Below are positions 31,604-40,809 of a stretch of DNA of 64,000 nucleotides, in pieces. The first letter of the stretch is position 1, and each line of letters starts with the position of its first letter. The notes beneath the pieces are model-generated. The model ran no database searches and was not told the origin of the DNA. It was given only the letters and a program-made list of their open reading frames with translations. This DNA is from JBHPCZ01 sp042573625 (GTDB lineage: Bacteria > Desulfobacterota > Desulfobacteria > Desulfobacterales > UBA11574), in contig JBHPCZ010000001.1 of NCBI GenBank assembly GCA_042573625.1, positions 30,185 through 94,184 on the forward strand. The letters are read 5' to 3'. Made by a program: the position numbers and the translations under genes.

Positions 31604-33157
31604 ATGCGACCAGTATGTCTGATCATCCGTGACGGATGGGGATACAGCGAGATAGAAGAGGGAAACGCCGTATTCGCGGCCAATCCGCCGAATATCAACT
31701 TTTACAAGGAAAACTATCCCTGGACGCTTCTGGATTGTGCCGGTGAACCGGTCGGTCTTCCCGATGGCTATCAGGGCTCATCCGAAGTAGGCCACCTCAA
31801 TATGGGGGCCGGGCGAATCGTCGTCCAGGAACTGACACGCATCGACGACGGCATGCGCACCGGCGAGCTTTTCAAAGTAGAGAAGTGGAAGAATCTTATC
31901 GCCGACTGGAAGGAAAACCAGAGCCGTCTTCACCTCTTTGGACTGTTGCAGGACGAGGGGGTCCATGCCCACCAGGAACATCTTTTCAAAATCATGCGCC
32001 GTGCGCGCCGGGAATATCCCGAAGGCCCCATCATCATACACCCCTTCCTCGACGGCCGAGATACCTCGCCGCGAAGTTGCCTGGAATACCTGGCAAAGCT
32101 CCGGCAGGTGATGGCGGAAGTCGGCGGGTGCACCATCGGTACGATGATGGGGCGTTACTACGGGATGGACCGCTCCAGAAACTGGGAGCTGACCGATATT
32201 GCCTATCACTGCATTGTCAATGGCGAGGGCCGGAAATCTCCGGATGACGAAACCGCGGTTCGGGAATCATATGCCAAAGACAAGACACCGGACAATGTCG
32301 AGATGTTCGATGAATATGTTCCCCCGCATGTAATCGGCAACTATGACGGCGTTAGAGACGGCGATTGCATTCTGCACACCAACTACCGGCAGGACCGGGC
32401 GATCCAGCTCACCATGGCATTTGTCGATCCGAATTACCCCGGAAAACTCAACACCCGGCCAAGCGTGACCTATGTCGGGCTGACCCGGTATTGGGATGAG
32501 TTTACGGAATACATGCTGGGTGCAATGGATGCGGGCGGCGGCATGGAGAACCTGCTCGGCGAGGTCATCTCCAATGCGGGCCTAAAACAACTGCGCATTG
32601 CTGAAACTCAGAAATTCAGACACGTCACCAGCTTTTTCAACGGCAAATCCACAACGCCTTATAAAAATGAGGATCAGGTCGACGTCCCGAGCCGCTTCGA
32701 CCCGGCAACCTTTGCCAGCCACCCGGAGATGGAGGCGGACCACGTGACCGAAGAATTGCTCCGGCGTCTTGATAACAACCCCTATCAGTTCATCGCCGTG
32801 AACTACGCCAACGGCGATATGGTCGGCCACACCGGAGACATGGAAGCGGCAACAACGGCGATTGGAATTGTGGATGAATGCGTGGGGAAAATTGTCGATC
32901 GCCTGCTCGAACTGAACGCGCACATCCTCATCACCGCGGATCACGGCAACTCCGAACAGATGATCGATTACGATACCGGTATGACCAAGACCAGCCACAC
33001 CCTCAACCCTGTTGAATTGATCTACATTGCCGGCGACGCAAAGGGGAAAAAGCTTCTCAAACACGGCAAGCTATCTGACATTGCACCCACAGTGCTGTTT
33101 CTATTGGGTTTGGACATACCCGAAGAGATGACCGCTAATAATCTGATCATACCCTAA
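31604..33157 (+). CDS. gpmI: 2,3-bisphosphoglycerate-independent phosphoglycerate mutase
   Basis: 517 residues, normal for the family. Interconverts 3- and 2-phosphoglycerate in glycolysis/gluconeogenesis using two Mn ions. Seen: metal Asp10 in IIRDGWGYS, phosphoserine motif SEVGHLNMGAG with Ser60, HPFLDGRDTSP, GRYYGMDR, NYRQDRA, NGDMVGHTG and ITADHGNSEQM. AGAAAGGAACAACC precedes the ATG. Confidence 0.97.
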   Translation: MRPVCLIIRDGWGYSEIEEGNAVFAANPPNINFYKENYPWTLLDCAGEPVGLPDGYQGSSEVGHLNMGAGRIVVQELTRIDDGMRTGELFKVEKWKNLIADWKENQSRLHLFGLLQDEGVHAHQEHLFKIMRRARREYPEGPIIIHPFLDGRDTSPRSCLEYLAKLRQVMAEVGGCTIGTMMGRYYGMDRSRNWELTDIAYHCIVNGEGRKSPDDETAVRESYAKDKTPDNVEMFDEYVPPHVIGNYDGVRDGDCILHTNYRQDRAIQLTMAFVDPNYPGKLNTRPSVTYVGLTRYWDEFTEYMLGAMDAGGGMENLLGEVISNAGLKQLRIAETQKFRHVTSFFNGKSTTPYKNEDQVDVPSRFDPATFASHPEMEADHVTEELLRRLDNNPYQFIAVNYANGDMVGHTGDMEAATTAIGIVDECVGKIVDRLLELNAHILITADHGNSEQMIDYDTGMTKTSHTLNPVELIYIAGDAKGKKLLKHGKLSDIAPTVLFLLGLDIPEEMTANNLIIP

Positions 33158-33161
33158 ATGC

Positions 33162-34526
33162 ATGTCAAATAAAGCACTGAAAACAAAAGTATTGGTTATC
33201 GCGACATGCGCTTCCTTTATGACACCCTTTATGGCTTCTGCCATTTATGTTGCGCTTCCCACTATTGGAAAAGATTTGGGAGCTGATGCAGTTCAGATAA
33301 GTTGGATATCACTTGCATATCTGCTTGCAGCTGCCATGTTCCTCGTTCCTTTTGGAAGAATCAGTGATATTTATGGCAGAAAGAAAATATTTACTTTTGG
33401 TATGTCCCTATTTTTAGTAACGGCATTTCTTTCATCAATTGCACCATCCATTTATTTCCTCATTACAGTTAGAGCGCTTGAAGGCATCGGCGGCGCAATG
33501 ATATTCGGCACCGGCGTTGCGATGCTTTCTTCAGTTTTTATCGAAGATAGGGGCAAGGCGTTAGGCATAAACGTCGCGTCTGTCTATACGGGACTGACAC
33601 TTGGGCCATTTGTAGGCGGAATAATAACACAGCAGTTTGGCTGGAGAGTTTTATTCTTATCCATAATCCCTCTTGGATTATGGGTGGTTATTCTTTCAAC
33701 ACGGCTTAAACAAGAATGGGCTGACGCCGAAGGAGAAACATTTGATTTCGCGGGTTCCGTTTTCTACTGCATTTCACTGCTGCTCATCATGGTTGCATTG
33801 TCGTTATTGCCCAGTTTGAAAGGATTTGCGATTTTAGGTTTTGGAACCACCGGAATAATACATTTTGTCAGATACGAATTTAAAATTGAAAACCCTGTTC
33901 TGGATATGGGGCTTTTCAAAAACAAAGGTTTCGCACTTTCCAGCTTATCGGCATTAATTATTTACTGTGCAACATTTGCCGTCGGTTTTTTGCTGAGTCT
34001 GTATCTGCAGTATATCAAAGGCTTATCCCCTCAAAAAGCCGGAACAGTTCTTATTGCGCAACCCATCATGATGGCATCCTTTTCACCTCTGTTTGGCAGG
34101 CTTTCAGACAAGATAGAACCCAGAATTTTAGCAACAGCAGGACTGATTCTATCAAATGTCGGCTTGATCTTATTTATTTTTCTCGATCACGATACAACTC
34201 TTCTGTATTTAATATCGGGATTGCTGTTTATTGGATTTGGTTTTGCAGTGTTTTCAAGCCCGAATATGAATGCAATAATGAGCTCGGTCGAAAATAAATT
34301 TTTAGGTGTTGCCGGAAGCACCTTAGCGACAGTGAGATTGTTAGGCCAGATGTTATCAATGGGAACCGCAATGCTGGTGTTCACCCTGATCATCGGAAGG
34401 GTTGAAATTATTCCCCAATACTATCCTTTCTTTTTAAGAAGCGTTAGATTGGCATTCATTATTTTTTCAATCCTTTGTTTTTCGGGTATTTTTGTGTCAA
34501 TATCCAGAGGAAAAATAAGAAAATAA
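33162..34526 (+). CDS. MFS transporter, DHA2-like
   Basis: 454 residues, at least 12 hydrophobic helices. The loop 2-3 motif GRISDIYGRKKIF is the MFS signature, with GLTLGPFVGGIITQQFGWR in TM5, the drug-efflux motif C region. Probably a proton-driven exporter. It begins 4 bases after gpmI, but its base composition is visibly AT-richer than gpmI, which suggests recent acquisition. Confidence 0.88.
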   Translation: MSNKALKTKVLVIATCASFMTPFMASAIYVALPTIGKDLGADAVQISWISLAYLLAAAMFLVPFGRISDIYGRKKIFTFGMSLFLVTAFLSSIAPSIYFLITVRALEGIGGAMIFGTGVAMLSSVFIEDRGKALGINVASVYTGLTLGPFVGGIITQQFGWRVLFLSIIPLGLWVVILSTRLKQEWADAEGETFDFAGSVFYCISLLLIMVALSLLPSLKGFAILGFGTTGIIHFVRYEFKIENPVLDMGLFKNKGFALSSLSALIIYCATFAVGFLLSLYLQYIKGLSPQKAGTVLIAQPIMMASFSPLFGRLSDKIEPRILATAGLILSNVGLILFIFLDHDTTLLYLISGLLFIGFGFAVFSSPNMNAIMSSVENKFLGVAGSTLATVRLLGQMLSMGTAMLVFTLIIGRVEIIPQYYPFFLRSVRLAFIIFSILCFSGIFVSISRGKIRK

Positions 34527-34623
34527 ATTGTTTGTCCGATACAACCGAAGAGGCATTTAGAATTTCGGGATACGATAGAAAATAAAATTCAGATATTTAT
34601 TTAAATAACAGGTATTTGGGCAT

Positions 34624-35046
34624 ATGGCGTTAGAATCGAGCAATCATCAGGAGACGAGAAAGCCTTCTCGGAAGAGAGGTTGTATCATTTTGGTGCTTAT
34701 CGGAGTGGCACTGGTTTTCTTTGCCTTCTGGCAGATTGGCGAGCCTGCCAGACGGGCGAGGAAAATACACAAAAATATCCATCCCGGTATGAATTTTAAA
34801 GATGTTGAGAGTTTTATGTCAGGCAGGTACTACTGCGATTATCAGGTCATGGCAGATGGCGAATGGAAGTCGATACAAAGAGTAGAATTCATCAAGCTGC
34901 TGGAGCTTGGTACAAAAAATTCGTTTCCCTCTAAACGCCTCTGGCTAACGTTTCTGGGAATGGCACCAGGTCGCGTGTCCTTTTTTGTAGAATTCGATAG
35001 TAGCGGTCGTGTTTCCGAAGTTACAGATCCCCATGGATGGGATTAA
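34624..35046 (+). CDS. Small membrane-anchored protein, unknown function
   Basis: 140 residues with a basic N-terminus, one transmembrane segment (about 19-37, GCIILVLIGVALVFFAFW) and an exported domain with IHPGMNFKDVESFMSGRYYC and SFFVEFDSSGRVSEV, loosely like BamE/SmpA-type folds. Not recognised further. A start ATG with AGGTATTTGG upstream. Confidence 0.6.
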   Translation: MALESSNHQETRKPSRKRGCIILVLIGVALVFFAFWQIGEPARRARKIHKNIHPGMNFKDVESFMSGRYYCDYQVMADGEWKSIQRVEFIKLLELGTKNSFPSKRLWLTFLGMAPGRVSFFVEFDSSGRVSEVTDPHGWD

Positions 35047-35152
35047 CCAAAACAGACTTAACGCCGCAACGGAACACTGCTCAACGACCCCTGTCCGTTG
35101 AGTTCGCTGGTTAAAAATAACCCTTTTACAAAGCAATCTCTTATAATTTGTT

Positions 35153-35539
35153 ATGGCTATCAAGCTTGAATTTTGTAATGTGATTGTTCCGGTCGACACA
35201 ATCCGGGAGAAACTCGGAAATGGAACTTTCGAAAGTCGGTTTGCAAGAATTACGTCCGTCAACTGGCATGACGGTCATCTCTTCAGGGATGGATGCATGA
35301 ACCCATGGGATCTTGAAGAAACGCTCGATGAATGGGAAAGTTTGGGGTTTGAACTTCTGACGATAATCGCTGGAAAAAAGCACTGGAAGGATCTTTGCGT
35401 AGTTAACTCGGGGCATGGTCCTTCATATCCATGTGAGTGGATTGAATACGATCCTATAAAGAACATCGTTTGGGTGAAGGGACGTGAACCTGGAGTTGCT
35501 GTAGGGCCGGCTGACCGCAAGGTTGCCGGAGAAGTTTAG
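35153..35539 (+). CDS. Hypothetical cytoplasmic protein
   Basis: 128 residues with no signal or membrane segment; begins AIKLEFCNVIVPVDTIREKL and contains LFRDGCMNPWDLEETLDEWESLGFELL. Conserved-looking composition but no recognised family. No strong ribosome site. It lies in a run of small plus-strand genes with unclear relationship. Confidence 0.55.
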   Translation: MAIKLEFCNVIVPVDTIREKLGNGTFESRFARITSVNWHDGHLFRDGCMNPWDLEETLDEWESLGFELLTIIAGKKHWKDLCVVNSGHGPSYPCEWIEYDPIKNIVWVKGREPGVAVGPADRKVAGEV

Positions 35540-35554
35540 AACGCAGGGAGTTAA

Positions 35555-35926
35555 TTGGCAGATTTATATGGGAAGATGAAAATGGGGAAAATAGAAAAAC
35601 AAATAAAATCGGAAATAAAGCAGTTGCCATTTATGCTTGGCAAGTTGATAGGTGGTATTATGGCCGTTATCGGTTTCCCAGGGGTGATCATTGTTACTAG
35701 AAAATCAAACGCGACGTTTTCCGATATGTTACCATATTTTCTTTTGGGGATAATTGGTGTTGGTATTTTTTTAATAACTTCCAAGCTGTTTGCAAAACGA
35801 CTGAATGAAAGTACTCATTCCGCACCAACCTCAAAAGAAAAAAGACAAACCAGTATTATATCTTGGATGATACTTTTGATCTTTGCAGCAATTTTCATAT
35901 TAATTACATTCATTATAACCATGTAA
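35555..35926 (+). CDS. Hypothetical protein with two membrane helices
   Basis: Up to 123 residues from TTG 35555 (behind GGGAG); ATG 35576 or 35582 are alternatives. Transmembrane segments at about 33-50 (GKLIGGIMAVIGFPGVIIV), a second at about 60-77 and a third near the C-terminus (ISWMILLIFAAIFILITFII). Unknown function. Convergent with the cyclase gene, 10 bases apart. Confidence 0.5.
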   Translation: MADLYGKMKMGKIEKQIKSEIKQLPFMLGKLIGGIMAVIGFPGVIIVTRKSNATFSDMLPYFLLGIIGVGIFLITSKLFAKRLNESTHSAPTSKEKRQTSIISWMILLIFAAIFILITFIITM

Positions 35927-35936
35927 GAATGCGCTT

Positions 35937-37883
35937 TCACTCAGTCTCATCAACCCGTCGAAGACGATAGAGCACGTTGGAGCCGAATTTTTTGGCCAAC
36001 TCAACGGTTCCCAGGTAATCGCAGGCGAAGTCAGGATTGCCCGAAGCCATAAGTAAACATGCAAATTGCTCACTCACGAAAACGGCACCAGCCGCTGTTA
36101 TGGGTTCGATACGGGCGGCTTGATTGACGTGGGTGCCGTAATAATTGTTTCGTTGAAGGATCGGATCTTCCGCTTCGAACACGGGGCCGGCATGCATTCC
36201 GATGCGGACATTGGTATCTTCGGGCAATCCCAATGCCTTCCAGTCCGTATTTAAAACCATGTCGCGCAAACTCAAGCTAAAATCAGCTGCAGCCGAAATT
36301 TCATCAAAAACAAGAAACAGACCATCTCCCCAGGTGTTGCAAAAATTAGGTTTTGTTTTATTGATGGCAATGATGTTGGCCACCCGTCCCAAAAAATCGA
36401 CAAAAAATGAAGGTGCATTTTCTTCGCCCAGCTTACTGAAACCGACCACATCCCCAAATAACATGGCTTTGATCTGACGAGCGATTTGAATTTTACGACC
36501 GCCTCGTTCATGCTTCGATTGCGAAAGCGTATTCACCGAAACTGCTGGTTTTTCTACGGCTACGGGCTTTCCATGGAATTTCCGCCGGATCGCCTCAAGG
36601 TCCACTATTGCTGTGCCGCGACCTTGCCGCTGCCATGCCTGGACATTGTCGACCGTACCTCCGACTTTGCCCGGGGCAGCAGAATCCATTAAAGCGATCA
36701 TTACTGGTTCGACTTCAAGCTGGCCCGCCCGGAACAGCGCCATCCCTTGAATTAAATCCCCTGTATATTGGAACAGGATATCGTCATGAAGATACCCCTC
36801 TTCTGTTGCATAATGAACATTCGTCGCTCGAGACATTACATATTCAAACCGTTTTACCCAGTGTTCTCCGGCAAAAGCCACACTGGTCTGGATGAAGTCC
36901 TCTTTTCTAAAGGGAATTAATATATGGATTTCCGCCTCTCGTTCCAGCATAGCTTCAACAAACAAGATATCCGCGCCGCATGCTGCCGAGGAGTATCCAA
37001 AACCGGCATTGATCCTTCTGAGAGTGTTCGCAATTTCGTCTTTGACGACGCCTTCTATTATCGAAGGAAATCGGGGGGGATGTCTTTCTGGTGTGTCGAT
37101 CATATGGCCTGTAAACGTCACAACGTTGGGGATATCAAGTGCCTTAAAGATGGATTCGTGTACTTCTATGTGCATTGACAACATCTTGATCTGACGTCGC
37201 ATCGTCGCAATGTCCCCATAACGATCATGAGCGAGCAACACGGCCTCTCTGTACCACCCAGCCGCCTCTCTTGGGCGGTCAAGAAGAAGACAGGCCTCGC
37301 CGACGGTGGCCCGAAACCAATAATCATTGGTGGGGATTGCATGCTTTTGATCCATACAGATATTGTAGACACGACGGGCAATTTCCTTTGCTTTGTTTTT
37401 TTTTCCGGCGAGCATGGTCATGCTGGCAGCGTTGATTCCAGGAAAGTAATCATAAGAGGTTTCAAAAGCACGTTGGTAGTAAGTCGTGCTTTTTTCAACC
37501 GCTGCCCGGCGCGCCTTGCCTTCAGAGAGCTTGGTATAACGATCTTTGGCAATCCGTCCTGCCAGGCTTAAGGTGTCTGCGTAAACCGGGTTTTTCTGGT
37601 CGATCCGTTCTAAAAGCCTGCCCACCAAATTAGCGGCAGAACGGGTTGAACCGCCTCTTGCGAGCGCAAGCGCTGCCCAGTACATCAAATCGATATGTTC
37701 TGGAAAAAGAGCGAGACCTTCCTTTAAAATGTCGAAAGACAATAAAGGATGGCCGCATTTAATGGCCTTTTTTCCGAATTGAAGGAAGCGATCGGCGTTA
37801 TTTCCCCAACTATTGGGCTCGCGCGCTTTCCAAGCGTAGATAATCTCTTCAAGTGTATTGGGCGTCTCTTTCTTTTCCATCAT
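35937..37883 (-). CDS. TRAFs-binding/TPR - SLOG - class III nucleotide cyclase protein
   Basis: 648 residues. About 40-245: TPR-like/TRAFs-binding (DUF4071-like) helices, YDYFPGINAASMTMLAG and YWFRATVGEACLLLDRPREAAGWYREAV. About 253-430: SLOG-like Rossmann domain (VVTFTGHMID, YSSAACGADILFVEAML, IHILIPF). About 465-640: class III adenylate/guanylate cyclase with metal aspartates in FGDVVGFSKL and WGDGLFLVF and RIGMHAGPVFEAED. These domains recur in bacterial nucleotide-signal conflict systems. Last gene of a five-gene minus-strand set headed by a TIR protein. Confidence 0.82.
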   Translation of the reverse strand: MMEKKETPNTLEEIIYAWKAREPNSWGNNADRFLQFGKKAIKCGHPLLSFDILKEGLALFPEHIDLMYWAALALARGGSTRSAANLVGRLLERIDQKNPVYADTLSLAGRIAKDRYTKLSEGKARRAAVEKSTTYYQRAFETSYDYFPGINAASMTMLAGKKNKAKEIARRVYNICMDQKHAIPTNDYWFRATVGEACLLLDRPREAAGWYREAVLLAHDRYGDIATMRRQIKMLSMHIEVHESIFKALDIPNVVTFTGHMIDTPERHPPRFPSIIEGVVKDEIANTLRRINAGFGYSSAACGADILFVEAMLEREAEIHILIPFRKEDFIQTSVAFAGEHWVKRFEYVMSRATNVHYATEEGYLHDDILFQYTGDLIQGMALFRAGQLEVEPVMIALMDSAAPGKVGGTVDNVQAWQRQGRGTAIVDLEAIRRKFHGKPVAVEKPAVSVNTLSQSKHERGGRKIQIARQIKAMLFGDVVGFSKLGEENAPSFFVDFLGRVANIIAINKTKPNFCNTWGDGLFLVFDEISAAADFSLSLRDMVLNTDWKALGLPEDTNVRIGMHAGPVFEAEDPILQRNNYYGTHVNQAARIEPITAAGAVFVSEQFACLLMASGNPDFACDYLGTVELAKKFGSNVLYRLRRVDETE

Positions 37884-37960
37884 TACACATGCTTTCTCCG
37901 TACTCAGAAAATTAGTGGATATGTGTGATGTTATCCGGTTGACATGGTGAAATCATCGAA

Positions 37961-38980
37961 TCATTCCCGTATCAAGTTGAGAACATGCTGTACAATTTTT
38001 TGGGCACCGTCGGGACGGATGAGCGCCATAAGTCGCGAACTTATACTGCTTACATTACACTTAAGCGTCGCAAGAAACATATCGGAATTGACTTCTGACT
38101 GCCGTGCGACAAATCCCAGCCCCTGATCGGCAAAATGCTTTGCATTGTAGTATTGGTGATCCCGAGCTGCATAGGGATAAGGGATAAAAAACGCCGGCAA
38201 GCCATTGGCTGCCATTTCCCAGAGCGTTCCGGCCCCGGCGCGTGTCACGGCAAAGTCGGCTTCCACCATCCGCGACGCGAGATCATGGTCGAATGCAAAA
38301 CAATCGGCGTCTACATTCATCGCTTCGTAGGCGGTTTTAACGCGCTTGAATTCGGGTGCGCCGGTTTGATGCGTAATGGTAATTCCCCTGCGATCAAGAG
38401 CAGGTGCTACGGCAAGCGCAAAATTGTTAATGAAACTGGCGCCCTGGCTTCCGCCAAGAAAAAGCACACGCTGCACGTTGCTGCGTTGCCGACGCCCATC
38501 GAAGAATGTCATATCGACTGGATAGTCAAGTACCGGGGAGCGCCTGTCATAGGAACTGAAAAATTCCTCGGCATAAGGCATCATAATTCGATGGAGATAA
38601 CTTATCGATACATTGTGCTCATGGATAAAAAGTGAAATGCGCCGCACTGCGGCGGCAAAACTGGCAGCCGCCGCCGGGTATCCTCCAACGCTCAGTACGG
38701 CTTTTACCTTGTGCTGCTTTAAAATACTGACGACCGTGATCGTTTCTCTGGCAATCATTGCAAGGGAAACAATCCTGCCGAAAAGCCTGCGATTCACCAC
38801 TCCCCTCGTATTCAGAAAATAACAAGCGGCAAAGCCTGCCTCTTCGGCGAACCATTTTCGCTCCAAACCGTTAATAGAGCCAATAAAAATCGGATCAACG
38901 CCCTCTTCGATAAACGCATATTTAAGTGCGCGTATGCCACTCAAATGTCCACCCGTGCCACCGCCGGTCAGAACAATCAT
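37961..38980 (-). CDS. MurG-like GT28 glycosyltransferase
   Basis: 339 residues. N-terminal GGGTGGHLSGI, the acceptor-side loop of MurG, then VLSVGGYPAAAASFAA, LFLGGSQGASFIN and the donor-binding TRAGAGTLWEMAANGLPAFFIPYP with DHQYYNAK. Enzymes of this kind transfer GlcNAc to lipid I, but the setting away from the division/cell-wall cluster suggests a paralogue with another acceptor. Its ATG overlaps the stop of the YdcF-like gene (ATGA). Confidence 0.82.
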   Translation of the reverse strand: MIVLTGGGTGGHLSGIRALKYAFIEEGVDPIFIGSINGLERKWFAEEAGFAACYFLNTRGVVNRRLFGRIVSLAMIARETITVVSILKQHKVKAVLSVGGYPAAAASFAAAVRRISLFIHEHNVSISYLHRIMMPYAEEFFSSYDRRSPVLDYPVDMTFFDGRRQRSNVQRVLFLGGSQGASFINNFALAVAPALDRRGITITHQTGAPEFKRVKTAYEAMNVDADCFAFDHDLASRMVEADFAVTRAGAGTLWEMAANGLPAFFIPYPYAARDHQYYNAKHFADQGLGFVARQSEVNSDMFLATLKCNVSSISSRLMALIRPDGAQKIVQHVLNLIRE

Positions 38981-39819
38981 CGATCGGAGTCTCCTTTGAC
39001 TGAGCCATTATCCTTAATGTGAGCGTGGGTTGCGGCAGTGTCTGAAGCAGGAAACCACTCATCACACCAATTTCGAAGACGGTAATAGGCGAGAGCGGTC
39101 CACTCCTGAACGCCCAGTTCTAGTCGTTCAAGCTCCCCGACCAAATTGAAACCAAGTTGAATTTTATAGGCACCCGGTGTCCGAAAGTCGACCGGGTAGG
39201 GAATGACTGGCCAACCCGCTTTGCGAAAAACGCCGACGGCGCGTGGAATATGCCAGGCTGAAGTTACAAGAACCCATTGCTGTCCCCTGACAGGATTGAT
39301 CAACCGGCGCGCAAAAACCGCATTTTCGTATGTATTGCGGGCCTTTGACTCGAGTACTACGCGCCTGAAGTCGACACCCATGGCGCTAAAAAAACTTTTT
39401 GCAGGGACCGCGTCACCAAGCCCCTTTGATCCAAGGCTGTTCTTTCCGCCGGCATAGACGATCCGTGCCTTAGGAAACCTCCGTGCGAGGTGAAGGAGGG
39501 TGAAAATGCGTTCTCCGGAATCACCCAAAATCAATTGGCGGCGGGCCAAAATCAGTTTCTGATCAAAAGCACCGCCGAGCACAATGATACCGTCAATATG
39601 CTCGGGAAGCGTTTCTGGAACCGGAAAGCGATTTTCAAGTGGCACAAGGCTCCAGGTTCCGAGAGGAAAAACAGCAAGGCATACAAGGATCGCTACGACC
39701 AATATGATGAGCTTTTGCCCCAAGTGTCGCCATCGTCCAAACAGCATGATCGTGCCCGCAACCAGCAGTATCAATAACGCATTGCCGGGTTTAATGAGAA
39801 ACCATACTTTTTTAACCAT
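38977..39819 (-). CDS. YdcF/SanA-like (DUF218) membrane protein
   Basis: 280 residues: two N-terminal membrane helices (residues about 10-60), then the DUF218 domain DGIIVLGGAFD, RIVYAGGKN, ESKARNTYENAVFARRL and VLVTSAWHIPRAVGVFRKAG. Members act in envelope or polysaccharide/peptidoglycan precursor processes, mostly undefined. Located between the methyltransferase and the MurG-like gene and translationally coupled to the latter. Confidence 0.82.
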   Translation of the reverse strand: MVKKVWFLIKPGNALLILLVAGTIMLFGRWRHLGQKLIILVVAILVCLAVFPLGTWSLVPLENRFPVPETLPEHIDGIIVLGGAFDQKLILARRQLILGDSGERIFTLLHLARRFPKARIVYAGGKNSLGSKGLGDAVPAKSFFSAMGVDFRRVVLESKARNTYENAVFARRLINPVRGQQWVLVTSAWHIPRAVGVFRKAGWPVIPYPVDFRTPGAYKIQLGFNLVGELERLELGVQEWTALAYYRLRNWCDEWFPASDTAATHAHIKDNGSVKGDSDR

Positions 39820-39906
39820 TTCTCGTCATTTATACATTCTGCGTTCAGGTTAGTTTTATCGGCCAGGCTAAGCCTTTACTGCATTATACATAAGCCTGAG
39901 AACAGG

Positions 39907-40797
39907 TTACTTCGTGGGTTCACGCATTCGAATAACCGCCGCGCCTGTCTCGGTTTCAATAAATTCTCCGGTTAGAACACTAAACTCTTGCAACCAGGAA
40001 TGCACGATTTTACGTTCATCTTGACGATCGGCGTCATCCAAAAAGACCACCGCGCCCTCATTCAATCGATCCAGAAGGAGCGGAATTGCCGGGTAGCGGG
40101 CCATGGGTTGTAGGCCTCCGGGCGGACCGTCGATGATTAACATATCAATGCCACCTATTTTTTCCAGCTTGGAAATATCGTACCAACGCCAATTTCGGCC
40201 GTTTATTTCGTAATCCTGCAAGGGTGCATATAGGACTTCAACGAACTTTTGCAACCCGTGATCGACCAAGTATCTTTGTGAGCGTTCCACATGGTTTTTT
40301 GCATGTTCCAAAGTGATGAGTTTTCCTTGGCCCATTTTTTTGATGAAATACCCAACAACGATAGTCGTAACGCCACTGCCCAATTCGACAATGACATTGG
40401 GCTTGTTTTTTAAAATCGTTGAGACGATGAGTCTGCTAAAGTCCGGTGAAGCTGCGAAAAGCCTCATCGGAGGAAGCGGCGCCTCTAACTTAATTAGCGC
40501 CAGTAAAGACAATAACGATTCAATTTGTCTGTAATCTTTTATCGCAATTCGGGGTGTTAACGTATGGAGCCTGTGGATGATTTGAAGGAGAAGAAAACCT
40601 AAAACAGACGTAGCGATCCATATTGTCAGCAGTAATGTGACCGGCCGGCCGGCGTTCAATTCCCAGGCAATCATAATAATAAAGGGGACGCACACCACTG
40701 ACTCAATGAGCAGATCCATTTTAACATGCTTCAAAGCAGGTATCCATTTTATATTTTTACCCAATCTATATTTCCCTTCACCATTGTCACCAGGCAT
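39907..40797 (-). CDS. Membrane-anchored class I SAM methyltransferase
   Basis: 296 residues. Two hydrophobic helices at about 29-70 anchor it to the membrane. The cytoplasmic domain has a SAM-type motif I VIVELGSGVTTIVVGYFI, motif II LITLEHAKNHVERSQ, and MLIIDGPPGGLQPMARY and VVFLDDADRQDE, as in class I methyltransferases acting on glycans or small molecules. Starts 12 bases after the TIR-WD40 gene stop. Target unknown. Confidence 0.78.
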   Translation of the reverse strand: MPGDNGEGKYRLGKNIKWIPALKHVKMDLLIESVVCVPFIIMIAWELNAGRPVTLLLTIWIATSVLGFLLLQIIHRLHTLTPRIAIKDYRQIESLLSLLALIKLEAPLPPMRLFAASPDFSRLIVSTILKNKPNVIVELGSGVTTIVVGYFIKKMGQGKLITLEHAKNHVERSQRYLVDHGLQKFVEVLYAPLQDYEINGRNWRWYDISKLEKIGGIDMLIIDGPPGGLQPMARYPAIPLLLDRLNEGAVVFLDDADRQDERKIVHSWLQEFSVLTGEFIETETGAAVIRMREPTK

Positions 40798-40809
40798 CGT
40801 TGCACAAAG